Below are positions 1-8,497 of a stretch of 64,000 bases of DNA, one piece after another. The notes under the pieces were generated by a model that worked only from the letters and a program-made list of their open reading frames with translations, did no database searches and was not told where the DNA came from. Position 1 is the first letter of the stretch, and the number at the start of each line of letters is the position of its first letter. Location of the stretch: contig JAUPFL010000001.1 in the NCBI GenBank assembly GCA_030562215.1, forward strand, positions 2,158,501-2,222,500, read 5' to 3'. This DNA is from Peribacillus frigoritolerans. Lineage in GTDB: Bacteria; Bacillota; Bacilli; Bacillales; DSM-1321. The position numbers and the translations under genes are program-made.

Positions 1-321
1 CAAATAGTCTCCCTTAACTCGCCTTCGAGACGAATAAGGAGTACACCTCCTACATTTTTAAAATATACAAGTATATTTTTTTGCCGTGCTGAATATTTTG
101 GGATTACTTCAAAAAAGCCTGTGGTAATAGATGTGCAGCCGCTTGAACTCCCATATCTTTTAGTGATGAAGAGAATAATAGTATATGCCGATTAGCGATG
201 CGTAGACGGGAAATAGAAGAATTTCTGTCTGAAGGAGTGCAGCCATTTTCCAAAAGGATGCACATATCCGTTACGCAAAGCAGCGTCCGTCCGTCAAAAC
301 GAACATTCTTTAATGCCCCAT
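1..321 (-). pseudogene. Degenerate or frameshifted partial ORF at the left edge, unknown function
   Basis: An ATG at 321 on the minus strand has a ribosome binding site (AGGTGA) about five bases upstream, but the frame stops after three codons. One added base opens a frame reading ALKNVRFDGRTLLCVTD and onward to about 108. A different frame, open from about 203 to the left edge, ends in FKNVGGVLLIRLEGELRETI and looks like real protein. The gene therefore probably crosses the left edge and carries at least two indels. I do not recognise the family. Confidence 0.3.
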
Positions 322-617
322 CAAATCACCTCAATCTAATTAATTAAATACTTTCATTATAGAAAGAGTTAATCATTCAGTCAAACAGCTTACTGCACCT
401 TAAATCCGGTAAATTGCTTGTAAAGGATCAATTTGAGCTAATAATTAGCTGTTTTTGACTGTTTTCTCTACTTTATTGTAACATATTATAGAATATTCAG
501 AAAACTAGAGACCGTTTCATAAAAAATTGGTCAGTTCATTATTTTTTGGATGGTACAAACATATTCTATAGAAACCAAGACAAGTTTTAAAAGCAAGAAT
601 CAAAGGGGGTGGCAGCC
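322..617. other. AT-rich intergenic region
   Basis: No convincing gene, terminator or repeat was seen between the minus-strand ORF remnant and the YitT-like gene. It presumably holds divergent promoters, but I could not place one with confidence. Confidence 0.4.
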
Positions 618-1187
618 ATGAAAATCATGGAAAGGATGGCAGCGATCATTGCCGGCAGCATGCTAGTGGGTGTGGGAATCAATTTTTTTCTGATACCTTA
701 TCATTTATTGGATGGCGGCATGATAGGGATTGGGCTGATTTTTCATTACTATATAGGACTTCCGACTGGACTGGGTGTGATTTTGAGCAGCATTCCATTA
801 TATATATATGCTTGGTATTTTGAAAAAAATTATTTCTGAACAGCTTGCATGGCTTGCTTTTTCCTCTTTATGCATCGATATTTTTTCCGACGCCGTCACA
901 GGATGGAACCTTCCCATTTATGTAAGTGCGATTATCGGGGGAGGGTTGATTGGACTTGGAATCGGCTTGATGCTTCGGTATGGGACCTCTACAGGCGGAA
1001 CGGATATGTTGGCACAGATCATTTCCAGGAAGAGTGGACTCAATGTAGGTCTGCTTATTTTTTCATTGATGGATGTGTACTGCTTTGCGGGTTGAGCGTT
1101 GTGGGGACTTCAATCTTTTTATATTCATTTTTAACGATCATCGCGGTAGCCATGCTGACTTCAGTCACCGTGATGCGAACTATTTGA
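618..1187 (+). CDS. YitT-family (DUF161) membrane protein, frameshifted
   Basis: Predicted multi-span membrane protein of the YitT/YczE-like DUF161 family, about 190 residues, function unknown. The ATG at 618 is preferred over the in-frame GTG at 609 because AAAGGGGGTG lies just upstream of it. Helical segments include SMLVGVGINFFLIPY, IIGGGLIGLGIGLMLRYG and FLYSFLTIIAVAML; the motif GTSTGGTDMLAQII is typical of the family. The frame is broken twice: an extra A in the run at 823-829 and a missing G near 1089-1091. Both are in homopolymers and the remaining sequence is coherent, so sequencing error is more likely than loss. It is shorter than the usual 280 residues and lacks the C-terminal DUF2179 domain. 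Confidence 0.7.
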
Positions 1188-1281
1188 TCTTAAATTATGT
1201 ATAAAAATCAGAAAAAAGGAAAGGATGGGCAATATGAAGAGGACAGATTTTTAGTCTAATAAATAGTAAAGGGAAGTTCAT

Positions 1282-1995
1282 ATGAAAAAACTTTATATGT
1301 GCACTGCTTTGTTAGTCATGCTGGCAGGGTGTCAAGAATCTGAAATGCCAGAGGATAAGGAAGTGAACAGTGCTGTTCCAGAATCGATGGATGCATCAAT
1401 TGTCATTAAAGGGAAATTGGAGCCAGGAAAAGAAGTCATTCTTGAGACGACAGTGAAACAGGGAAGCCAATTGGTGAATGAAGCTGATGAGGTACTGTTT
1501 GAAGTGAGAAAGTCCGGACAGGATAAACGGGAAATGCTTGAAGCAAAGAATACTGGAAGTGGCATGTATCAAGTGATGCATACTTTTGAAGAACAAGGCA
1601 AATATATTGTAGTCTCCCATGTAACGGCTGAAGGCCTTCATGTAATGCCTGAAAAAGAAGTTGTCGTTCCAGAACATGAAAGTGAAGGTGCATCGGTTCA
1701 TCCTAGTACGGATGTATCTATCGAGTTTCAAAGTAACCCTGTAAAGGCAGGAAACAGTTCGAACTTTGAAGCGACAGTTGAATTGAATGGGAAGCCACTG
1801 ACAAATGCAGATGTGAATTTCGAGGTGTGGAAGGAAGGCAGTGAAGAAAGTCATTTCACCAAAGCTGAAGAAGATGGAAATGGAACATATCTAAATAAGG
1901 TATCTTTTGAAGAAGCGGGAACCTATAAGGTGCAGGTACATGTTGAAAAAGACGAAGTGCATGAACATCAACTGCAGACCATTCAAGTCAATTGA
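1282..1995 (+). CDS. Lipoprotein with two YtkA/FixH-like domains
   Basis: A 237-residue predicted lipoprotein. The N-terminus has a short signal peptide and the lipobox LAGC, with Cys at residue 17, so the mature protein should be anchored on the outer face of the membrane. Two similar beta-rich domains follow, about residues 38-125 and 145-235. Both contain a 'FEVWK/FEVRK' strand and a 'GxYxxxxxFEExGxYxVxxHV' signature, which is the YtkA-like pattern. Such domains are found in copper-related and uncharacterised lipoproteins; the substrate is unknown. GGGAAG lies upstream of the ATG. Confidence 0.7.
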   Translation: MKKLYMCTALLVMLAGCQESEMPEDKEVNSAVPESMDASIVIKGKLEPGKEVILETTVKQGSQLVNEADEVLFEVRKSGQDKREMLEAKNTGSGMYQVMHTFEEQGKYIVVSHVTAEGLHVMPEKEVVVPEHESEGASVHPSTDVSIEFQSNPVKAGNSSNFEATVELNGKPLTNADVNFEVWKEGSEESHFTKAEEDGNGTYLNKVSFEEAGTYKVQVHVEKDEVHEHQLQTIQVN

Positions 1996-2087
1996 TTGTT
2001 TTTTAGATCGAATTGTTTAAACAGGTTTTATCACTTCGTTAAATGGGAAGTTAAAGGATAACGGTACAGCAGAAAGGGAGGGTGAGC

Positions 2088-2240
2088 ATGAATAATCAAA
2101 TAATCAACAAGTATAAAGATCTCGGGATTCATATTGAAAAAACGAAATCACGGCAGGAGATTTTCACTAATGTTTCACAAAATGATTCATCCTTACTCAC
2201 CACCGCTGTTTTTCTCAATTTTCCCCAAAAGGGGAACTAA
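2088..2240 (+). CDS. Small hypothetical protein (50 aa)
   Basis: A 50-codon ORF starting MNNQIINKYKDLGIHIEKTK, preceded by the strong ribosome binding site AAGGGAGGGTGAG and followed within 50 bases by a terminator hairpin. It is hydrophilic, with no signal peptide or membrane segment. I do not recognise the family. The good start signal and terminator support a real gene. Confidence 0.5.
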   Translation: MNNQIINKYKDLGIHIEKTKSRQEIFTNVSQNDSSLLTTAVFLNFPQKGN

Positions 2241-2254
2241 AAGAATATTGATGT

Positions 2255-2289
2255 AAAGAGACCGGAGTACATAGCAGCTGGTCTTTTTT
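2255..2289 (+). terminator. Rho-independent terminator
   Basis: The arms AAAGAGACC and GGTCTTTTTT flank a 16-base loop and end in a T run. It follows the 50-aa ORF. Confidence 0.6.
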
Positions 2290-2408
2290 ATGCATTCCTA
2301 AATGTGATGCTTGTGAAACTGGATATGAAAAATCGAATAGAACGTTATGAGCTGAATAGGATAGAAGGACAAACAATTTGAAATTAGCGGTAAGGGGAGT
2401 CCGATAGC

Positions 2409-3005
2409 ATGATATCACAGCTTATTATGACGATATTGAATTGGTTTGCGGAAATGGGATATCTCGGGATTTTATTGGGGCTGATGGTCGAAATCATCCC
2501 GAGTGAGCTTGTTCTCGGATACGGTGGTTATGTGGTCGGCCTGGGGAAAATGAATTTTTGGGGAGCTGTTCTTGCAGGTGTGGCCGGCGGGACGATGGCA
2601 CAATTATTTCTCTATTGGGCTGGTTATTATGGTGGCAGGCCCTTTCTCTTGAAATATGGAAAATATATTCTAATTAAAGAAAATCATATTGTAAATGCTG
2701 AAGAGTGGTTTAAGCGTTATGGCGTAGGCGTGGTTTTTACGGCTCGATTCATTCCGGTGGTTCGCCATGCTATTTCCATCCCTGCTGGAATTGCGAGGAT
2801 GTCCGTATGGAAGTTTATATTTTATACGGTTGCGGCTGTCATACCTTGGACCATATTGTTCCTGACCTTAGGAAGGATCCTTGGCGAGAATTGGCAGCAA
2901 ATCCGGGAAATAACTGAACCTTATCTTATTCCGGCTGCTGGTTTTTCCTTTATCTTTATCGTGCTGTATATCTTATGGAAAAAAAGAGCACACCTCCAAT
3001 CGTAA
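2409..3005 (+). CDS. DedA family membrane protein
   Basis: A 198-residue integral membrane protein of the DedA/VTT (SNARE-associated) family. DedA proteins are implicated in lipid-carrier or phospholipid flipping across the cytoplasmic membrane. The family motif is visible as FTARFIPVVRHAISIPAG around residues 111-128, with conserved arginines and the 'AG' turn. Hydrophobic segments lie near 15-45, 50-80, 135-160 and 172-192. AAGGGGAGT precedes the ATG. It is probably monocistronic, between the upstream terminator and a bidirectional one downstream. The exact substrate cannot be inferred. Confidence 0.85.
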   Translation: MISQLIMTILNWFAEMGYLGILLGLMVEIIPSELVLGYGGYVVGLGKMNFWGAVLAGVAGGTMAQLFLYWAGYYGGRPFLLKYGKYILIKENHIVNAEEWFKRYGVGVVFTARFIPVVRHAISIPAGIARMSVWKFIFYTVAAVIPWTILFLTLGRILGENWQQIREITEPYLIPAAGFSFIFIVLYILWKKRAHLQS

Positions 3006-3047
3006 CGGTCAAAAAGTGGGACGGTTTCCCGATAAATGAACAAATCG

Positions 3048-3089
3048 AAAAAACAGCCACGTAAAATAACCTATTACGTGGCTGTTTTT
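3048..3089. terminator. Bidirectional terminator between convergent genes
   Basis: Arms AAACAGCCACGTAA and TTACGTGGCTGTTT are flanked by A and T runs. It can end both the DedA transcript and the CorC-type transcript. Confidence 0.85.
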
Positions 3090-3094
3090 AATCA

Positions 3095-4426
3095 TTATCC
3101 TTGGGTAAGGTCTTCTCCCAAAGGAAGCTGTACGACCTTTTTTGTGACCTCAATAGAACGAATGGCGTGATCTTCCATTTCAATCACTTTAAAGCAGAAT
3201 CCGTCTCTTTCCATGATGTCCCCTACCTTCACATCATAGTTTTCAGTAAGGACCCATCCGCCTATAGTATCGACATCATCTTCTTCCAAGTGAATGCCAA
3301 GTAGATCATTCACTTCCTTTACAAGAAGTTTAGAGTCTAAAATATAATGTCCATCATTAATTTTCCTGATTGAGGCAACTTCATCGATATCGAATTCATC
3401 GCGAATTTCCCCAACGATTTCCTCGAGGATATCCTCGACTGTGACAAGTCCGGAAGTTCCGCCGTATTCATCCATCAAAATAGCCATATGAATGCGTTCT
3501 TTTTGCATTTTTAACAGCAAATCGTGAATTGGTATATTTTCCATTACCCGGATGATCGGACGAGCGTAATTTTCAATCGCTTTGATATGGATTTCCCGGT
3601 TCTTAATAAGATCCGAGAAAACTTCCTTTAAGTTCACTAAGCCGATGACATGGTCTTTATCACCTTCGACAACAGGATATCGAGTGTACTTTTCCAATTT
3701 GGCCACATCGACGAATTCCTGTACCGTTTCATCCTTGGATATGGTCATGATTTCTGTCCTTGGAACCATGATTTCTTTGGCAACACGATCATCGAATTCA
3801 AAGATGTTATTTACATATTTAAATTCCGACTGGTTAATCTCCCCGCTTTTATAGCTATCTGATAGGATGAAACGCAATTCTTCTTCCGTATGGGCTATTT
3901 CGCTTTCGGATGCTGGCTTAAAGCCAAATAATCCGACAACGAATCGGGAAGAATGATTCAAGGCCCAGATGAAGGGAAAGGCTATCTTATGGAAAAAAAT
4001 CAGCGGGCCGGCAATTGCCAAGGTCACTTGCTCAGCCTTTTGGATGGCAACCGTCTTTGGAGCCAATTCACCAACAACCACATTCAGGAACGTTATCAGG
4101 GAAAATGAAATGACAAATGTCAGAATGTTTGTGACTTCTTGAGGGATATTCAAGGCATTGAATAAGGGGCCAACCAATTTAAGGACGGTCGGTTGTCCCA
4201 GCCACCCCAATCCAAGGGCAGTAACGGTAATTCCAAGCTGTGTCGCGGATAGGTATTCATCAAGATCGGATGTAACCTTCTTTGCCGCAATGGCTTTTTT
4301 GTTTCCCTCTTCAATCAATTGATCGATCCTAGAGCTACGAACCCTTATGATCGAAAATTCCGAAGCTACAAAAAAGGCTGTTAAAGCAATTAAAATAATG
4401 ACAAATAAAAAACTTAATATGTCCAA
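3095..4426 (-). CDS. CNNM/CorC/HlyC-type transmembrane CBS protein
   Basis: A 443-residue protein with the DUF21 (CNNM) - CBS pair - CorC_HlyC architecture, related to B. subtilis YhdP/YqhB/YugS and to Mg2+ or Na+/Mg2+ efflux proteins. The membrane domain covers about residues 1-190, including [17 protein letters not shown] and [18 protein letters not shown]. The linker motif MVPRTEI precedes the CBS pair (about 215-335). The C-terminal domain (about 355-430) contains [20 protein letters not shown]. The frame opens directly after a stop with a TTG at 4426 and no good ribosome binding site. A strong GGGAGGTGACTGG lies about 50 bases further upstream, so a start-region indel cannot be excluded. 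Confidence 0.85.
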   Translation of the reverse strand: MDILSFLFVIILIALTAFFVASEFSIIRVRSSRIDQLIEEGNKKAIAAKKVTSDLDEYLSATQLGITVTALGLGWLGQPTVLKLVGPLFNALNIPQEVTNILTFVISFSLITFLNVVVGELAPKTVAIQKAEQVTLAIAGPLIFFHKIAFPFIWALNHSSRFVVGLFGFKPASESEIAHTEEELRFILSDSYKSGEINQSEFKYVNNIFEFDDRVAKEIMVPRTEIMTISKDETVQEFVDVAKLEKYTRYPVVEGDKDHVIGLVNLKEVFSDLIKNREIHIKAIENYARPIIRVMENIPIHDLLLKMQKERIHMAILMDEYGGTSGLVTVEDILEEIVGEIRDEFDIDEVASIRKINDGHYILDSKLLVKEVNDLLGIHLEEDDVDTIGGWVLTENYDVKVGDIMERDGFCFKVIEMEDHAIRSIEVTKKVVQLPLGEDLTQG

Positions 4427-4696
4427 TTAGTGTGGGACTTGAATCGCCAGATGTGCCGAACGATTTAATTATCCCAGTCACCTCCCAAAACCAATAATGA
4501 ATGAAATGATATTAAAATGTTAGATGGAAAAATAAGTATCGTCTATCTTGTATGAAATTATTATGGTTTTTATTTTCAATCTATAGGATCATTCACCTCG
4601 ATTAGTAGTGGAACCTTCCTATTAGTATAAGTAACTGGACGTCAATCAGTCAAAAATTTCACACTAAAAGCCTAAGGAAAAAAGGATAATTATCCA

Positions 4697-5806
4697 TTAT
4701 TTAGTTTTTAATTGTATGGAAAAGGTCGTAAGGAAATCCGTAGAGTGACAGGAAATGGTTCCTTGATGCTTTAAAACGATTTCTTTACAGACGAATAACC
4801 CCAATCCCGTTCCCCTTTTTTTTGTGGTGATGAATGGTTCAAAAATATTCGGCAGGACGTCGTCAGGTATCTTCGGCCCATTATTCGATATATTTAAAGT
4901 AAGAATGCCGGGTGGTGATTCAGAGCCTGAAATGTAAATGGATGGGGAAGGCATCCCTGCAACCACATCAAGAGCATTTAATATAATATTAAGTAAAACT
5001 TGACGGAATTCTTCTTTGGAACCGGAAATTACGGCATCCTCGGCAATATTACATGTAATGGAAGCATTAACCTCCAAAATGCTGGGATATAAAAATTCGA
5101 TCACCTCATTCACAAGCTGAGCAATGGAAAATAGATCAGGTTGTGATGTTGAAGTTTCCTTTTTGGAAATATTAAGAAATTGTGTGATCCGGTAATTGAG
5201 CTGATCCAATTCCTTTGAAATGATATCAAGGTATTTTATCTCAGGTTGTTCTGCCTGTAACAATTGTATGAATCCCATGATGGAAGTCAGTGGATTTCTG
5301 AATTCATGGACAAAGCTTGAGGTCATTTGGCCAAGGAGTGTCAAACGGTCTTTATGGTTTGGGCTTATGAATTGATAACGTTCTTCAAGTTCCATCGTTT
5401 TCAATTCGGTATAATGGGATAATGCATAATGAATGAGTTTATCGAAGTAAACATTTACTTGTTTAATTAGATCCGATATTTCTTCTTTGGGTGCTTCGGA
5501 ATTCAAAATGTGCTCTATGATGATGGATCTCCCGATGGTTGCAGTGGAAAAGAGATTTTCCATATCCAATTGCTTACTAACTCGATCAGCCGCAATTTTT
5601 TCCCCTACGACCTTCAGTACATCGTCTTGTTCACCGTCCGATTTTCCAAGCTGATCCATTAGAAGGTTAAAAATATTTTCCACCTCTCCTTTAAAATACC
5701 CCAGATATCCGTCCGGTAAATGCAGCAACTCATCTTTCCATTTGGAAATGATACTGTTTTTTTGAGAAGATAAAAAGTGAATGGTCATTTCTCGATTAGA
5801 TACCAT
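4697..5806 (-). CDS. Soluble sensor histidine kinase, sporulation-kinase-like
   Basis: A 369-residue kinase without membrane segments. The start is the ATG at 5806, four codons inside the longest frame, because GGAGGG sits five bases upstream. Residues 1-150 form an all-helical sensor region that resembles the HisK_N type found in Bacillus sporulation kinases; that match is by pattern only. The phosphoacceptor H-box is SSFVHEFRNPLTS (His about 167). The N-box is LLNIILNALDV, the G1 box NNGPKIP and the G2 box GTGLGL. The G1 Asp is replaced by Asn, a known variant. No response regulator is adjacent, as for orphan kinases of the Spo0A phosphorelay. The role in sporulation is inference. Confidence 0.8.
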   Translation of the reverse strand: MVSNREMTIHFLSSQKNSIISKWKDELLHLPDGYLGYFKGEVENIFNLLMDQLGKSDGEQDDVLKVVGEKIAADRVSKQLDMENLFSTATIGRSIIIEHILNSEAPKEEISDLIKQVNVYFDKLIHYALSHYTELKTMELEERYQFISPNHKDRLTLLGQMTSSFVHEFRNPLTSIMGFIQLLQAEQPEIKYLDIISKELDQLNYRITQFLNISKKETSTSQPDLFSIAQLVNEVIEFLYPSILEVNASITCNIAEDAVISGSKEEFRQVLLNIILNALDVVAGMPSPSIYISGSESPPGILTLNISNNGPKIPDDVLPNIFEPFITTKKRGTGLGLFVCKEIVLKHQGTISCHSTDFLTTFSIQLKTK

Positions 5807-6022
5807 TTTGCCCTCCATACTGTAGGAAAATGAATTTACTTTTGACCCAGAAAGTACTTTATTTGAATAAAATTACAAAATATCAAAATAATTACATATA
5901 GTTTTCATGATAACAGATTACTGTTCTTTTAACATGTGTCAATTGGATAAATATTCGGCAATTAAGCAATAAATACCTTTTTTTGACACAGTTTTATTAC
6001 AGTAATTACAGGAATTAATAAC

Positions 6023-6061
6023 AAAAAAAGGTATCCGCAATTAATGACGGTTACCTTTTTT
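6023..6061 (-). terminator. Terminator overlapping the CDF stop codon
   Basis: Arms AAAAAAGGTA and TACCTTTTTTT flank a loop that contains the end of the CDF gene. The T run lies on the minus-strand side. Confidence 0.65.
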
Positions 6062-6928
6062 ATGAAATGCATATGGTTCGATGTGAACGATTACATGCTG
6101 GATATTATATTCCTTCAAAAGATTTTCTTCGATTTTAACTGTAATATCATGACCTTGAATGACTGTCAAAAGAGGGTTGACATGAACGGTAGTTTCGAGA
6201 AGGATTTCACTTCCGTGCATCCGGGCTTTAATTTCACTCATGTCTTTAACACCCTCTGTCAGTATAATGGTTTGTCCGATCTTTTGCAGGAGCTGCTCGT
6301 CGAAACCATCGGTTAAAGAAATGGAGGCATCACGAAAGATATCCCAGGCCGTTTTGCATATGATGACCCCCACGACTGCTGCAGCTATTGCATCCAGCCA
6401 AGGGATTCCCATCTTAGTACCGATGATTCCAATGAAAGCTCCAACACTGACAAGGGCGTCGGACCGATTATCCTGTGCAACGGCATAGATGGAAGAGCTG
6501 TTGATTTTTTTACTTAAAGAAAGGTTATAACGGTAGATTCCATACATGAAGATTGCAGAGAATAGAGCGACATAACCGGTCAGCATATTGGGAACGGTTG
6601 TTGAATCTTGGTGAAAGAAGGATTCAATGGCACTGAATACAACCTGAAGGCCCACTGTTATCATGATGAAGGCAGCTACCAACGACGCTACTGTTTCCGC
6701 CCGTAAATGACCATATGAATGATTATCATCAGGAGGTCTCTTTGAAATTTTCAAACCAATCAAAACGGCTATGGAAGCGATGATGTCGGTGGTATTATTT
6801 AAACCATCAGCCCAAAGCCCTTTAGAGTCACCGAAATAACCAAATGACAATTTAAGAGCAGACAAGAATATGTAAGCGGCAATGCTTATGTAGGCGCCTT
6901 TTTCAGCTGATATCGAATGTTTATCCAT
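6041..6928 (-). CDS. Cation diffusion facilitator (CDF) family transporter
   Basis: A 295-residue CDF-family proton/metal antiporter, probably exporting Zn2+, Mn2+, Fe2+ or Co2+. The start is set at 6928 (MDKHSISAEK), where GGGGAGGG lies seven bases upstream; the upstream in-frame extension lacks a ribosome binding site. The hallmark first metal site reads WADGLNNTTDIIAS (about residues 40-53) and the second DNRSDALVS (about 150-158). HSYGH lies in the loop after TM2. A cytoplasmic C-terminal domain with HGSEILLETTVHVNP follows. The Asn and Thr in the NNTTD segment resemble Mn/Fe-type CDFs, but specificity is unsettled. Confidence 0.87.
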   Translation of the reverse strand: MDKHSISAEKGAYISIAAYIFLSALKLSFGYFGDSKGLWADGLNNTTDIIASIAVLIGLKISKRPPDDNHSYGHLRAETVASLVAAFIMITVGLQVVFSAIESFFHQDSTTVPNMLTGYVALFSAIFMYGIYRYNLSLSKKINSSSIYAVAQDNRSDALVSVGAFIGIIGTKMGIPWLDAIAAAVVGVIICKTAWDIFRDASISLTDGFDEQLLQKIGQTIILTEGVKDMSEIKARMHGSEILLETTVHVNPLLTVIQGHDITVKIEENLLKEYNIQHVIVHIEPYAFHKKGNRH

Positions 6929-7399
6929 GTCCATTCCCTCCCCAATGTAAATTAGGCTTAATAAAGATACCAAATCAAACCTTAGTGAGTCTATAGAAAA
7001 ATTGTCGTATTTAGCCACCTAACTTGGTTAACGGCAGGTGTATTGAAGGTCTGTAAAGAAGTTGGATAAACAAAATAATATTTACATTAAATGGTAAAAA
7101 GTGAGTTTTGATGACATGTACAGTTTCTTTAATCATTTAGAGAAACTAATAGTATATTCTAACCGATGATCGAAAATTAAATACTTCCACAAGGAGCCAA
7201 AATGCTGAGAGTGAACGGTTCAGGTTCAGGCATTTTGAAACTGATAGTTAGCACTGATACAGGATGAGGTTTTGGGCAGCAATTAGCACCCCGGTATTTT
7301 CCGGCTGCTCCAAATGTAATACTGAAAAACCCTATTAACAACAAGGCCGGATTCTATAAGAATCCGGCCTTAGACTGTAGACAAATGAAAAAGTTCCAG
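6929..7399. other. Intergenic region with structured elements
   Basis: No gene is seen. A stretch at about 7188-7300 contains CTGAGAG and TGAAACTGATA, loosely like a TPP riboswitch, plus the inverted pair CAAAATGC/GCATTTTG, but no downstream thiamine gene. A perfect 13-bp palindrome (AAGGCCGGATTCT with its complement) lies at 7343-7371 without a clear T run. Confidence 0.35.
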
Positions 7400-7524
7400 T
7401 TGATTTTAGAAATCCGCTCCCTTTCCGCTGACTGTCTGCCAAGCCTCCTCACCGCAAGCGCGCCTGCGGGGTCTCGGCTAGCCAGTTATTCGGCAGGAGT
7501 GTCTCAAATTTCTTCAATGCAATG
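7400..7524 (+). repeat. Dispersed GC-rich repeat, family B
   Basis: One copy of a roughly 120-bp element with the markers AAATCCGCTCCCTTTCCGC, GGGGTCTCGGC and GGCAGGAGTGT. Other copies are near 12463, 12790, 13128 and inside the array at 62029-63020. Confidence 0.75.
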
Positions 7525-7586
7525 AGGTTCCATCCGTATAAACAAGTAAAAACATGAAGGATAATCAAGTTTTCCTTTAAAATCAT

Positions 7587-7622
7587 GGTTCGGGGTGAGA
7601 CCATTCCGAACCCCTTTTTTCG
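7587..7622 (+). terminator. Terminator-like hairpin
   Basis: GGTTCGG and CCGAACC arms are followed by CCTTTTTT. It lies between a repeat and the convergent UspA gene, and similar GGTTCGG hairpins recur near 48064 and in the 62-kb array. Confidence 0.45.
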
Positions 7623-7651
7623 GAGCCAGTCAGGGTGAACCCGCTCAATCT

Positions 7652-8176
7652 TCATTTTGCAATGAATACCGAACATGGTGCGTTTTTCGCAATGGAACTA
7701 CTTGTACTGCCAAGGAAGAATTTTTCCAAACCGCTTTTATCGCTATTGCCGACAACGATAAGATCAGCTGAAGTTCTTGCTGCAAAGTCACATACGCTAT
7801 CTGGCGCATATCCTTCCAATAGTTCGAATCTTCCCTTAACTTGATATTCACTTAACAATCTCAACGTATTACTTTCTGCGTTCTGAATACTATTCTCGAG
7901 GGCGGAAGGGGTGTCATTTACCTTTTGATCTCTTGGCTGATCAACTTCAACAACAGGATGTGTCTGGACTGGATCCACATAAAATCCGGCAGAGGGTACG
8001 AACCCCGGCGCCGAGGCGTTACCCATGATACGCTGTTCAACCTTATCATTTAGGACATGAACTACGGTCAACTCGGCTTTTGGAAAGGCCTTTTTCAATG
8101 TTGCTCCATATTCGACGGCACGTTTACTCTCTTCATTTCCATTAAAAGCGACGACAATATGTTTTAAGTCTTTCAT
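7652..8176 (-). CDS. Universal stress protein UspA family
   Basis: A 174-residue cytoplasmic Usp-domain protein. It opens MKDLKHIVVAFNGNEESKRA, a beta strand followed by the nucleotide-binding loop, and ends with the ATP-binding segment GNSDKSGLEKFFLGSTS. In the usual G-2x-G-9x-G(S/T) motif the second Gly is Asp here. An insert of about 45 residues (FVPSAGFYVDPVQTH and following) separates strands 2 and 3 and makes it longer than the usual 140-150 residues. The second ATG (8176) is chosen because the first lies only two bases from GGGGAG. Confidence 0.85.
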   Translation of the reverse strand: MKDLKHIVVAFNGNEESKRAVEYGATLKKAFPKAELTVVHVLNDKVEQRIMGNASAPGFVPSAGFYVDPVQTHPVVEVDQPRDQKVNDTPSALENSIQNAESNTLRLLSEYQVKGRFELLEGYAPDSVCDFAARTSADLIVVGNSDKSGLEKFFLGSTSSSIAKNAPCSVFIAK

Positions 8177-8200
8177 TACTATCATCTCTCCCCGTTATAA

Positions 8201-8234
8201 GCCATTAAAAGTGTTATACCCACTTTTAAATGGC
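8201..8234. promoter_or_regulatory. Inverted repeat upstream of the UspA gene
   Basis: GCCATTAAAAGTG and CACTTTTAAATGGC face each other across an 8-base loop, directly upstream of the UspA start. It could be an operator or a hairpin; no regulator is identified. Confidence 0.35.
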
Positions 8235-8497
8235 TTCACGCCTTCAATCGGTATATAGATTGCCTTTTACGGGTAAAGGATAGATACGAGCATAGTTAAG
8301 ATGGTAGGATGAAATCTGGGTCCTTCAGTTAATTGGCATGCTCAGAAGATGTAGGGATATCATCGGCAAGGATGCCGATTCGCGAGTATAGTGCTACAGG
8401 AAAAGGGCGCCTTTTATTCAATCGAAGAGTTTTCTTTAACAAAAAGGGTAAAATATTTTTAATGAAACATGTCGCAGATGGGAAAATGGGGGTACAA

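Noticed and set aside
1396..1854. 152-codon minus-strand frame inside the lipoprotein gene
   Set aside because: It is antisense to a clear lipoprotein, lacks a ribosome binding site and has no family-like sequence.
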